From: Akkermansia muciniphila
Lineage (GTDB): Bacteria > Verrucomicrobiota > Verrucomicrobiia > Verrucomicrobiales > Akkermansiaceae
Length of the DNA stretch: 64,000 bases
NCBI GenBank assembly: GCA_945874895.1
Contig: CAMCIC010000015.1
Coordinates: 1-64,000, forward strand
Direction of reading: 5' to 3'
Shown here: piece by piece, positions 27,466 to 35,800 of the stretch
Layout of the letters: every line of letters starts with the position of its first letter
Position numbering within the stretch: position 1 is the first letter of the stretch
Made by a program: the position numbers and the translations under genes
Notes under the pieces: model-generated
What the model was told of the DNA's origin: nothing
Databases searched by the model: none
What the model saw: the letters and a program-made list of their open reading frames with translations, nothing else

Positions 27466-29415
27466 TTAGCGGGCGCGAGAGGAACGGCGGCGCGAAAAGG
27501 CGACAGCCATCCCCGCGAACAATACGATGCTGGGCATTCCTAGGAGGTTAAGTGCGATGATGTGCGAGGACAGCGAGTCCTTGTCACGCTTTAAATCTTT
27601 GTATAAACCGCGAATTTGACGATTGGTCTCGGTGACTTCCTCGCGGAATTTCTTTTCTTCCGCCTCCATCTCTGGAGCCAGTCTCACATCGCGGCTGTTA
27701 TTGCGATCTGCAGCAATTTTAGCCAGTCGGTCTTGCGCAGCTTTCAGTTTCGCCTGAAGTTCCTGCTGCTTGTCCTGCGTCGTGCTCTCGGCTGCAGCCT
27801 CCATTTCTCTGATGAGTGTGAAGGGGCGGCGTATCGAGGCGCGACTGCGGGCACCGATGAGATCCGCCGATGAGGCAGCTTGGTCAATGATATTGAGAAG
27901 CAGGACTGAGTTGCCATTGTAGGGCATGGCTGCTTGCATGCCTCCCATGTTTTGGATGCGATACGCACCTTGGTTGGAAAAGGCATCGGTATCAGCAATC
28001 AGGAAGACGCTCGAGTCCGCTTTGCCCTCCTTGAGCCACTTGGATTCTTCCTTTTTGCTCTGTTCGGATTTCTTGTCGTCCTCATCGGGTTTTTTCTGGT
28101 CATCAGCCTCAGCGTCTTTTTTCTCACTGGGTTTGCCCTCGGGGAACGCGGTTTTGAATCGGCCCGTCAAGCGAGTTACCAGTTCGTAAGATCGGCGGTT
28201 GCCGATGGCGATGTTGCTGCTGAATTGAGATGCCTCCATAGCATCCACCAATCCAGATTGCACGGAAGACTTCACCAGTGAAGATGCTGCTAAGCCGTTG
28301 TTGCCTTGGTTGGTGATAGCACCAGGCAGGACGAAAAACAGATCGTTCAGATTCTTCGTAATGACGTCGGACTTATCCGGCATGGACTCCTTGGGCAGGC
28401 TCAGAATCGCGTAACCGGGGCGATTGCCTTGCAGGATCGTGCGATACTTGGCATCGGCCAATGTCTGGTTGCTTTCGAAGTTGATGTTCCATGCTGGCAG
28501 TAGGGTAGGCAAGGTCGAGGAAACAGGTGTTCCACCGCCACCGCCGCCAAACATCGGATTCCCACCCGCAGTGGCAGCGGCTTCGAAGGAATAGGCGTCC
28601 AGACAGGCAATGAGGGTGCCTCCGCGCAGGATGAACTGATCAAGTGCGAATTCGGTATCGGCATTGATTCCAGCGGGATGCACCAGCAGCAAGACATTGA
28701 CGTCATCTGGAATTTCCGTGGCTGCCATTTCCACATCGCGGATGTCATACATCTGCCCCAGTTGTTGCATCATCACCCAGCCCGGGTTTCCCTGTTGCCC
28801 GGGCATCATCGCCGGGCTGGGCTTGAGGTTGAGGGCGCTCATCACACCGATCACAGGTTTTTTAACCGCCGTCACTTCGCCTACAGCACGTGAGAGGTTA
28901 TACTCAAACATGGTTTCCTGTTCATCGAGCGACTGCGTATCGAAAGGATCGATGTTGATGCGTGTGGTCTGATCGAGGCAGGACACCGCCAGTCCCAACG
29001 AGACGTTCTCGTATTGATTGATGTTCTGCGTTTGGACGCCATCGAGATTTGCGGAGTCTTCGGCATCGGTATCCGGTTGCGGATCAAGGTTTTCCACACG
29101 CAACTTGCCGTTGGACAAGTTGACGTATTCCTTGAGAATGTCATCAATGCGGCGAATGAACAGCTTGGTTTCGCGGGGCAGGGCCTCGTTCTTTCGAGAG
29201 GCGTAGTAACGAATGGTGAGTGGTGCATCGAGTTTTGCCAAAATCGATTTCGTTCCCTTGGACAAAGTGTGAACTTGGTCTGCGGTGAAATCAGCTCCTT
29301 TGGTGCCGAAGGATGTGAGCGCTATGAGCCAGTTGGCCAGGAAGGCAATCAACACGAGTGCCGTGATGCCAAAGGCTGCGCGAACGACAGGATGTGTGGT
29401 TTTCAGGTGTTGCAT
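27466..29415 (-). CDS. GldG-like ABC transport auxiliary protein
   Basis: 649 residues. One N-terminal helix (about 12-34, AFGITALVLIAFLANWLIALTS), a large periplasmic region (about 35-610) and a C-terminal helix (LNLLGMPSIVLFAGMAVAFSRRR). The periplasmic part has the GldG/IFT52-like pattern DAPLTIRYYAS, IDDILKEYVNLSNGKLRVE, INPF-type DPFDTQ, and PAGINADTEFALDQFILRGGTLIACLD. A charged insert (about 430-470, Lys/Asp/Glu) and a coiled coil (about 560-600) are present. It works with the permease and ATPase encoded just upstream. Confidence 0.85.
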   Translation of the reverse strand: MQHLKTTHPVVRAAFGITALVLIAFLANWLIALTSFGTKGADFTADQVHTLSKGTKSILAKLDAPLTIRYYASRKNEALPRETKLFIRRIDDILKEYVNLSNGKLRVENLDPQPDTDAEDSANLDGVQTQNINQYENVSLGLAVSCLDQTTRINIDPFDTQSLDEQETMFEYNLSRAVGEVTAVKKPVIGVMSALNLKPSPAMMPGQQGNPGWVMMQQLGQMYDIRDVEMAATEIPDDVNVLLLVHPAGINADTEFALDQFILRGGTLIACLDAYSFEAAATAGGNPMFGGGGGGTPVSSTLPTLLPAWNINFESNQTLADAKYRTILQGNRPGYAILSLPKESMPDKSDVITKNLNDLFFVLPGAITNQGNNGLAASSLVKSSVQSGLVDAMEASQFSSNIAIGNRRSYELVTRLTGRFKTAFPEGKPSEKKDAEADDQKKPDEDDKKSEQSKKEESKWLKEGKADSSVFLIADTDAFSNQGAYRIQNMGGMQAAMPYNGNSVLLLNIIDQAASSADLIGARSRASIRRPFTLIREMEAAAESTTQDKQQELQAKLKAAQDRLAKIAADRNNSRDVRLAPEMEAEEKKFREEVTETNRQIRGLYKDLKRDKDSLSSHIIALNLLGMPSIVLFAGMAVAFSRRRSSRAR

Positions 29416-29433
29416 AGAATAGGTTGGTGAAAA

Positions 29434-30168
29434 TTATGCGCGTTTCGCGGAAAGGATGGCCGAAGTGCCTAACAAACAAGTGAAGATGACAGAGGCGAAC
29501 CAGACCATGTCTTGATAGCGGAAGAGTCCTCTTGTCAGGGAGCGAAAGTGGTCCCAAACTCCGAGCGAGATCAGGGCTTCGACGATAAAATCGACGCGGA
29601 ATTTGGTCAACTCACGGATGAGCGCTTCATAGCCACAGAGCACCATGAATGTGCAAATGGCCACGGAAACGATGAGGCAAACCACCTGATCGCGGGTGCA
29701 AGCGCTCACCAACATGGTGATCGCTAAGAACACGCAGCACGTGAGGTAGGAACCGAGGTATCCGGAGAAGATGCGCCAGTTATCCGGTTCTCCGAGGTAG
29801 TTCACAGTGATGATCAGCGGAAAGGTGAGAACCAGCGCGATCAGCCACACGATCGCTGCGGCAATGTATTTTCCGATGATGGCGGTCCATGGCGGAATCG
29901 GAAACGTGCCGAGCAATTCGAGCGTGCCGTTGCGCTGCTCGTCCGCCCAGAGTCTCATGCCCACGGCGGGAGCCAGGAGCATGTAAAGCCACGGATGCCA
30001 GAACAGGAACGACCACTCTAGATTTGCATCGCCCGCCAATATGAATGCCCCGAAGGTGAAGTTGAACAACAGGGAAATCAGCAGGAAGATCAGGATTATA
30101 GCGTAGGCCGTCGGTTGGGTGAAGTAGGAGACAAGTTCGCGTTTGAGAATGGTCCAGATGTGTTTCAT
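29434..30168 (-). CDS. ABC transporter permease (GldF-like)
   Basis: 244 residues with six hydrophobic helices (about 20-45, 55-75, 97-120, 137-160, 166-185, 215-240). Start MKHIWTILKRELVSYFTQPTAYAII is typical for ABC-2 permeases that face GldA-type ATPases. The first loop carries MRLWADEQRNGTLELLGTFPIP, the conserved ABC-2 coupling segment. In gliding Bacteroidota the complex is linked to motility; in other phyla it is widespread without gliding, so I do not infer motility. Confidence 0.85.
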   Translation of the reverse strand: MKHIWTILKRELVSYFTQPTAYAIILIFLLISLLFNFTFGAFILAGDANLEWSFLFWHPWLYMLLAPAVGMRLWADEQRNGTLELLGTFPIPPWTAIIGKYIAAAIVWLIALVLTFPLIITVNYLGEPDNWRIFSGYLGSYLTCCVFLAITMLVSACTRDQVVCLIVSVAICTFMVLCGYEALIRELTKFRVDFIVEALISLGVWDHFRSLTRGLFRYQDMVWFASVIFTCLLGTSAILSAKRA

Positions 30169-30190
30169 AACGAAAATGGATGGGTTCGAG

Positions 30191-30925
30191 TTACGCCGCG
30201 CTATGGGCTGAATCGTGGGTGGTCAGTTGACGGAACAAATCATGCAGCGAACCGCTGGGAGTTTGTTTCTTCAGTTCTTCGGGAGTTCCATCGGCGACAA
30301 TGCGACCGCGATCGACGATGACTGCGCGGGTGCAGGAAGCGTCCACTTCTTCCAGAATGTGCGTCGAGAAAAGAATCGTTTTGTTTTTCCCAAGCCGCTT
30401 GATGAGTTGTCGCACTTCGTGTTTCTGATTCGGATCGAGACCGTCTGTGGGTTCGTCCAGAATCAATACCTCGGGGTCGTGCAGCAACGCTTGCGCGAGA
30501 CAGGTGCGGTGACGATAGCCTTTGGACAGAGTGTCGATCGACTGCAGGGCGACGTTTTGCAGGAAACAGGTTTCGATGGCGCGCTCAACGGCTTCTTTCT
30601 TGGCATTGCCTCCGAGGTTGCGCACATCCGCGCAGAATTTCAGGAAGCCCATGACGGTCATGTCGTTGTAAAGCGGAGCGGATTCCGGAAGGTATCCGAT
30701 TTTTTCTTTGGCGCGGTAGGGATCATCGACGATGGAATGCCCACAGACCTTGGCATCGCCCGAACTGGGGGTGATGAAACCGGTGATCATGCGCATGGTA
30801 GTGGATTTTCCCGCGCCGTTGGGTCCGAGAAAGCCAAGAACTTCGCCGGGCTTGACCGTAAACGAGAGGTCGTTCACCGCGTATTTCGCGCCAAAATGTT
30901 TGGTTAAATGTTCAACTTCGATCAT
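30191..30925 (-). CDS. ABC transporter ATP-binding protein (GldA-like)
   Basis: 244 residues, one complete ATPase domain: Walker A GPNGAGKST (about 35-43), Q-loop near residue 80, signature LSKGYRHR (about 131), Walker B LILDEPTDG (about 153-161), switch His in STHILEE (about 190). First gene of a four-gene operon (ATPase, permease, GldG-like, DUF4340) with 18-36 nt gaps and a terminator at the end. Divergent from secG. Confidence 0.9.
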   Translation of the reverse strand: MIEVEHLTKHFGAKYAVNDLSFTVKPGEVLGFLGPNGAGKSTTMRMITGFITPSSGDAKVCGHSIVDDPYRAKEKIGYLPESAPLYNDMTVMGFLKFCADVRNLGGNAKKEAVERAIETCFLQNVALQSIDTLSKGYRHRTCLAQALLHDPEVLILDEPTDGLDPNQKHEVRQLIKRLGKNKTILFSTHILEEVDASCTRAVIVDRGRIVADGTPEELKKQTPSGSLHDLFRQLTTHDSAHSAA

Positions 30926-31072
30926 AAGAAGGATGGGTTGGATGTGAGAAGCGTCTCAACGTATCGCCTAGCGATGCCAATTTCGAATTTGTCTAAAAAT
31001 CCTGCTTTGTCAAGGGAGGGGATGCAGTCATGCGGGGGAGCCTGCTCTTGTAAGATTCTTGAAAACTAACCT

Positions 31073-31102
31073 TTACAAGTCAGAATTTGCCCCACATAGT
31101 CT
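31073..31102 (+). promoter_or_regulatory. Candidate secG promoter
   Basis: TTACAA (31073-31078), 18 nt, TAGTCT (31097-31102), then 7 nt to the ATG at 31110. No ribosome binding site is visible. Confidence 0.4.
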
Positions 31103-31109
31103 CGCGCCC

Positions 31110-31640
31110 ATGTCTATCCTTGGTATCAATTTTCTGAATGTCAGTATCACCGCATTGGTGGTGATCTACGTGTTTGTTTGCGTGTCCATGATTTTGCTGG
31201 TTCTGATGCAGCGCCCCAAACAGGAAGGTCTCGGTGCGGCATTCGGGGCCAACGCGACCGATCAATTGTTCGGCGCACGTACGACGAATGTCTTGCAAAA
31301 AGGCACGGTTTACATGGCAGTGCTGTTTTTCCTATTAACCCTCGGTTTGGCGATTTTGCTGCAAAAGAAAAATCAATTCGTTTCATTGGCTAAGACCCCA
31401 GCTGCAGCTGAGGCCGCTGCAGCACCTGCAGATGTTCCCGTCAAGAGCCTGAGCGAAGAGTTGCCCAAAGAATCGACCACTCCGGCCCCAGCGGAAGCAG
31501 AAAAACCAGCCGCTCCTACCGATCCTGCTGCACCCGAGAAGGCTGTGGAAGAGAAACCTGCCACTACTGAGAAACCAGTGGAAGAGAAACCTGCCACTCC
31601 GGAGAAACCAGCTGAGACAGACAAAACGCCCCAGCAGTAA
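31110..31640 (+). CDS. secG: Preprotein translocase subunit SecG with a long low-complexity tail
   Basis: 176 residues from the ATG at 31110; an in-frame ATG at 31059 would add 17 residues unlike SecG. Two membrane helices (about 10-30, 63-83) flank the conserved loop QRPKQEGLGAAFG and LFGARTTNVLQK. SecG assists SecYE in protein export. The usual protein stops near residue 90; here some 85 further residues are Ala/Pro/Glu/Lys-rich, containing two tandem 11-residue repeats (VEEKPATTEKP). Confidence 0.93.
   Translation: MSILGINFLNVSITALVVIYVFVCVSMILLVLMQRPKQEGLGAAFGANATDQLFGARTTNVLQKGTVYMAVLFFLLTLGLAILLQKKNQFVSLAKTPAAAEAAAAPADVPVKSLSEELPKESTTPAPAEAEKPAAPTDPAAPEKAVEEKPATTEKPVEEKPATPEKPAETDKTPQQ
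31545..31610 (+). repeat. Tandem 33-nt repeat in the secG tail
   Basis: Two adjacent 33-nt units (31545-31577, 31578-31610) differ at two positions and encode the repeat VEEKPATTEKP / VEEKPATPEKP. Confidence 0.85.
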
Positions 31641-31652
31641 CGCTTTGATTGC

Positions 31653-32849
31653 GTGACAAACGAGGATCCATCATCAGGCCGACCCGTGTGGGCACGGCCT
31701 GATCTCTTTCCGGCTTCTCCTCCCGAGAGCTGGGGCTACATGTCTGGTCAGAATGAAGCGACTCTCGTCGCTGACGAATCGGCTCTCCAAGATGTGATTC
31801 GCCTTGATGTGAAAGAATCCATCGCGCTCGTATGGACGCCGCGACTTTCTCATATGGAAGTCCCAGAAGCCGTGCCCGAACTGCACCTAGCACTTCAGGA
31901 ATCACGCACTCAGTCCTCGCGCCAGCAACTGGATCGCCAAACTCGTCAATTGCGGATGGGCTTGCTTTTGTTTTTCGCCTTCATGGCATACGCCACATGG
32001 GAAGTGCGTCAATTCCAGCAGACGTTCTCCCTCCTAGGATTGATTGTGGATGTATTGAGTACCTCGGTTCCGATCGGCTTGTTGTTCTTGTGCATGTTCT
32101 GGCTCATGCCTTGGTATGAGGCCAGGAAACGTTGGCGAGAAGTCCGCGCGTGGACGGCGGAGACCATGAAGGAGGCAGCCGATCTGGCACGCTTCGAAGT
32201 TTGGATCTCCTGGCAGAAAATTTTTGCCACCAAAGTGTTGATGGGGATCATTGCCCTCACGGGAGCTGTCCAAGTGATGTCTGGCAATCCTTTTGCCGCG
32301 GCACTGATCCGCGGCGGGACCGAGCGCTGGCGCTTGTTCACCGCTCCTCTGCTGCATGGCAATCTGCTGCATTTTATCATGAACGCCATGGGCTTGATGT
32401 ATCTGGGTCGTCGCATCGAGGCTCTGGCCCGCTGGCCCCAGGTGTTGATGGTGTTTGTGTTTTCCGCTTGGGTTGGGGGTGAGTGCTCCATGACGATGGG
32501 GAAGGGTATGTCGCTGGGAGCCTCAGGAGGGATCATGGGCATGTTAGGTTTTTTGTTAGTGTTTGAGACGAGACATGCCCAACTCGTGCCACGATCGGCG
32601 TGCCGCAGGTTGATTGCTGCTTTGGTTGGCACTGCGCTCATCGGGGTGATTGGTGTGCGCTTCATCGATAACGCCGCACACGCGGGTGGTCTCGTGGCGG
32701 GTATGGTTTATGCTTTCATCGTTTTCCCCCGTTCCTCCAGTGTTTTTCGTCCGCAAGCATCATCCGTGGATCGTGTTGCCGCGCTCATTTCATTCGGTGC
32801 CTTGGTTCTCGGCGCCTGGTGGGCCACGCAGGCCATGATGCGCTGGTGA
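31653..32849 (+). CDS. Rhomboid family intramembrane serine protease
   Basis: 398 residues from a GTG at 31653, 12 nt after secG, so likely co-transcribed. The first 190 residues hold two membrane helices (about 103-118, 136-153) and soluble linkers; the rhomboid core occupies about 193-395. Catalytic S291 sits in GASGGIMG and H343 in DNAAHAGG. The H-x-x-x-x-H-x-x-x-N motif is present as H235, H240 and N244 in HGNLLHFIMN. It cleaves membrane proteins within or near the bilayer; the target is unknown. Confidence 0.87.
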   Translation: MTNEDPSSGRPVWARPDLFPASPPESWGYMSGQNEATLVADESALQDVIRLDVKESIALVWTPRLSHMEVPEAVPELHLALQESRTQSSRQQLDRQTRQLRMGLLLFFAFMAYATWEVRQFQQTFSLLGLIVDVLSTSVPIGLLFLCMFWLMPWYEARKRWREVRAWTAETMKEAADLARFEVWISWQKIFATKVLMGIIALTGAVQVMSGNPFAAALIRGGTERWRLFTAPLLHGNLLHFIMNAMGLMYLGRRIEALARWPQVLMVFVFSAWVGGECSMTMGKGMSLGASGGIMGMLGFLLVFETRHAQLVPRSACRRLIAALVGTALIGVIGVRFIDNAAHAGGLVAGMVYAFIVFPRSSSVFRPQASSVDRVAALISFGALVLGAWWATQAMMRW

Positions 32850-32917
32850 TGATTCATGGCCAAGATCATGTCGATGGGTTCGTTTCACTACATTTCTACA
32901 CCTCACTATCAGATTCT

Positions 32918-33412
32918 ATGACTTCATGGTACTATGGCTCGCAAGGCCAACAACATGGTCCGATCTCTGAATCGGAATTACGCCGACTGCTCGCAGACGG
33001 CACCCTTACGCAGCAAACCATGGTTTGGCGCGACGGATGGGCAGATTGGAAAGTCGTGGCTGATGTCGGCGAATGGCAAACGTCTGCAGCGATCACTCCC
33101 TCTGTTCTTCCTTACGAGCCAAGCTCCTATGCAGTGCCCACTCAGTGCGGTTTGGCCATAGCCAGCATGATTTGTGGCATTGTTTGCCTGCTCACCTGCT
33201 ATGTTCATGGAATCGCGGCGATCCCTGCTGTGATCTGTGGCCACATGGCAATAAAAAAAATCCGTGAATCCGATGTGCCCATGGCAGGAAGGGGAATGGC
33301 GATTGCCGGACTGGTCACAGGATATCTCGGCTTACTGTTGCAAATTGCGATGCTGGTATTTTTGGCAGCCATCTTCTATCGTATGGTGCCTTCCATTCCC
33401 AGTCCGCCATAG
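32918..33412 (+). CDS. GYF_2 / DUF4190 membrane protein
   Basis: 164 residues from the ATG at 32918 (MTSWYYGSQGQQHGPIS). Residues 3-50 form a GYF_2 domain (WYY..G...GP......L...G.L...T.VW..GW..W), a peptide-binding module seen in many bacterial membrane proteins. The C-terminal part (about 72-160) has two to three helices with GLAIASMICGIVCLL and the G-R-G-M-AIAGLVTGYLG wording of DUF4190. Function unknown. Confidence 0.8.
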   Translation: MTSWYYGSQGQQHGPISESELRRLLADGTLTQQTMVWRDGWADWKVVADVGEWQTSAAITPSVLPYEPSSYAVPTQCGLAIASMICGIVCLLTCYVHGIAAIPAVICGHMAIKKIRESDVPMAGRGMAIAGLVTGYLGLLLQIAMLVFLAAIFYRMVPSIPSPP

Positions 33413-33451
33413 TTAGAGCCTCACTTTTTCCTCCTGAACATTCATGCAACG

Positions 33452-33853
33452 ATGCAGCACAGGCCTTGGACATGGCTGAGCATTCTGACGGTCATTGCGA
33501 CGATCGTGGTGATCATCACGCATGAGCGTTTGTTGGGGCTCATGCCGGCTTGTGAATGGTATCGCCGCACAGGATTCCTTTGTCCTGGTTGTGGTGGACG
33601 CCGCTGTGTGACCCTGTTGCTGCAGGGGAGATGGCTGGAAGCGATGCGAATGAATGCCTTGGTCATCGTCACGGGAATAGGGTTGTTGTATCTGCTGGTG
33701 AGAGGGACATGGCACGAGCATGGAAAATCGGAACGGGCGTTTGTCATGTCAACACGATGCGCTCTCATCGTGGTTGGATCGATCTTAGGTTTTTGGTTGT
33801 TGCGCAATCTGCCTTTTTTCCCATTTACATGGCTGGCTCCCGTTGATGCATGA
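33452..33853 (+). CDS. DUF2752 membrane protein
   Basis: 133 residues. Three hydrophobic segments (about 7-24, 68-84, 104-120) and the family motif GFLCPGCGGRRCV at about 41-53, where DUF2752 has CPxCGxTR. The Cys pair could bind metal or form a disulfide, but no function is known. It follows the GYF gene by 39 nt. Confidence 0.7.
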   Translation: MQHRPWTWLSILTVIATIVVIITHERLLGLMPACEWYRRTGFLCPGCGGRRCVTLLLQGRWLEAMRMNALVIVTGIGLLYLLVRGTWHEHGKSERAFVMSTRCALIVVGSILGFWLLRNLPFFPFTWLAPVDA

Positions 33854-33882
33854 ACTGATGGCGATATTTTTGCCACTTGCCC

Positions 33883-33911
33883 TTGCGCGTTGTTCGATGC
33901 AAGGCTAAGAC
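33883..33911 (+). promoter_or_regulatory. Candidate promoter of the cytochrome c biogenesis operon
   Basis: TTGCGC (33883-33888), exactly 17 nt, TAAGAC (33906-33911), then 6 nt to the GTG at 33918. Transcription would begin at the start codon. Confidence 0.5.
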
Positions 33912-33917
33912 AAAAGC

Positions 33918-34508
33918 GTGAAACGTATCCCATTTTTTCTGATGCTAGCTGCAGTCGCTCTGGCGTCTTGCAAAAAAACGCCCATGGAAGTGACATCGGC
34001 CGAAAAACGAGGCCGAACAACCAAGGATGCTGATGTCAAATTGTTCGCCACTGCCGATGAGCAGTTTCGAGGAAGCCCGGCCGCTTCCTTGGCGGATGCG
34101 CCTCCCGCTCATTGGCTGCAGAGACCTGCATCTCAGTTTCGCATGTTGAACTATGCTTTTGGTAGCAGTGGGAAAGGGGAGGTCTATGTTTCGAAGTCTC
34201 AGGGCTCTGTGCTAGACAACGTCAACCGCTGGCGCAAGCAGTTCGCACTACAGGAGCTCAATGCCCAGGAGCTCTCTGCTTTGCCCCAGTATCCGTTGTT
34301 AGGAACGGAGGCGGTGATGCTGGAGGCAGAAGGCGCTTACTCTGGTGGCATGGGCAAGCCGCCCGTCGATGGCTATGCGTTGGCCGGCATGGTCGCCAAG
34401 GTCGAAAACGATATCGTAACGATCAAAATGGTGGGCCCGAAAGATGAGGTGGAATCGGAAAAATCCAGACTTGCTGACTACGCGAAAAGTTTGAAGTCGA
34501 ATGAATGA
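33918..34508 (+). CDS. Lipoprotein of unknown function, first gene of the ResB/CcsA operon
   Basis: 196 residues, GTG start. Signal peptide with a lipobox LASC, lipidation at C18. The rest is soluble, with AHWLQRPASQFRMLNYAFGSSGKGEVYVSKSQG and GDVENDIVTIKMVGP-like text (VAKVENDIVTIKMVGP), which recalls small proteins seen before resB in other Verrucomicrobiota. The stop overlaps the next gene's ATG as ATGA. It may help cytochrome assembly, by context only. Confidence 0.75.
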   Translation: MKRIPFFLMLAAVALASCKKTPMEVTSAEKRGRTTKDADVKLFATADEQFRGSPAASLADAPPAHWLQRPASQFRMLNYAFGSSGKGEVYVSKSQGSVLDNVNRWRKQFALQELNAQELSALPQYPLLGTEAVMLEAEGAYSGGMGKPPVDGYALAGMVAKVENDIVTIKMVGPKDEVESEKSRLADYAKSLKSNE

Positions 34509-35800
34509 TTCATCGCTTGCCCTTCGTAGTCCACTCACCCCACAGCGACATGTCTGAAGCGCCCGAACGCGAACCTAGGAATTCATCCCCCCCTTCATGG
34601 AGCAGCATCGTGTTCCGTGTCTTTGCCGGATTCCCCTTGGCTGTGGCTCTCATGGTCATCTTGCTACTGCAGACCTGGCTTGCCACGTTGGAGCAGGTGG
34701 ACTATGGTTTGCATGCGACTCTGAGAAAATATTTCGATCCAGCCGCATGGTACATTTTGGGAGAACTTCGTTTGCCCTCGTTCATGGGTAGCAAGGCGTT
34801 GCTGATTCCCATGCCCGGTGGATACTGGGTGCTCGGTCTTTTCTTTGTCAATTTGTTGTTAGGCGGCATCGTTCGGGCGCGCAAGGGATGGACGAAAGTA
34901 GGGGTTTTGATTTCGCATGCGGGCATCTTGCTCATGATCCTTAGTTCCGGTGTCACCGAGATGACCGAAGAACGTGGCACCATGGATTTCTTTGAAGGAG
35001 AGAGCAGCAATGTCGCTCAAGATTATTACGAATACGTTGTGGAAATTTCCGAACGCACCAAGGGCATACCTGATCAAGTGCATGTGGTCCGCGGCGAGTA
35101 TCTGACGGACCTCGTCGGCTCTCCCGCTCCCATTCGCACCGTGCGCTTACCGGAACTGCCTTTCGACATGCAGTTTACTCGTTACTGCAAAAATGGACGA
35201 GTGATGTCAGTTCGTGAAATGGCTCCTGCTGCGGATACTGCGGTGGTAGATGGTTATTTCCTATTCGACCGCCCCTCCGATAAGAATGCCGAAATCAACA
35301 TCGCCGCCTGCTACGCGAAGGTTCTACCGCGTCAGGGAGAAGCACTGCCCAGTTTCATTCTCAGTGGTGATGCCTTTCATCCCCACACGGTTCGGGTCGG
35401 CGATCGAGTTTTTGTTTTCCAGATGCGCAAGTTCCTCTGGACCATGCCCTTTACGGTCCGCTTGGACAAGGCTACCGCCGAATATTACCCCAACTCCACA
35501 AAGCCCAAGCGCTTCGAGAGTCGTGTTACCCGCATCGAAAATGGCAGCGAGGCGAATGTGGAAATCAAGATGAACATGCCCATGCGCTACGAGGGCCTGA
35601 CTTTCTACCAGCGCATGATGGGTCGTGAAAATGCACAGGTCGCCAATTCACGACCCTACTCCCAGTTGGAAGTCGTACGCAATCCCGCCGACCAGTGGCC
35701 CAAGTATGCGCTCTACGTCGTGACATTTGGACTTCTGGTGCATTTTGTCATGAAGTTCGTCCTCTATGTGAAAAAAATCACGCGCACCCGGAAACTCTGA
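34505..35800 (+). CDS. resB: Cytochrome c biogenesis protein ResB (Ccs1)
   Basis: 431 residues from the coupled ATG at 34505; ATG 34550 (MSEAPEREP) is an alternative. Hydrophobic helices at about 38-58, 100-118, 127-147 and 405-425 enclose a large periplasmic domain. Typical ResB wording: FPLAVALMVILLLQTWLATL near the N-terminus, VGVLISHAGILLMILSSGV, and YQRMMGRE before the last helix. With CcsA it forms System II, which carries haem out and attaches it to CxxCH apocytochromes. Overlaps ccsA by one base. Confidence 0.88.
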   Translation: MIHRLPFVVHSPHSDMSEAPEREPRNSSPPSWSSIVFRVFAGFPLAVALMVILLLQTWLATLEQVDYGLHATLRKYFDPAAWYILGELRLPSFMGSKALLIPMPGGYWVLGLFFVNLLLGGIVRARKGWTKVGVLISHAGILLMILSSGVTEMTEERGTMDFFEGESSNVAQDYYEYVVEISERTKGIPDQVHVVRGEYLTDLVGSPAPIRTVRLPELPFDMQFTRYCKNGRVMSVREMAPAADTAVVDGYFLFDRPSDKNAEINIAACYAKVLPRQGEALPSFILSGDAFHPHTVRVGDRVFVFQMRKFLWTMPFTVRLDKATAEYYPNSTKPKRFESRVTRIENGSEANVEIKMNMPMRYEGLTFYQRMMGRENAQVANSRPYSQLEVVRNPADQWPKYALYVVTFGLLVHFVMKFVLYVKKITRTRKL

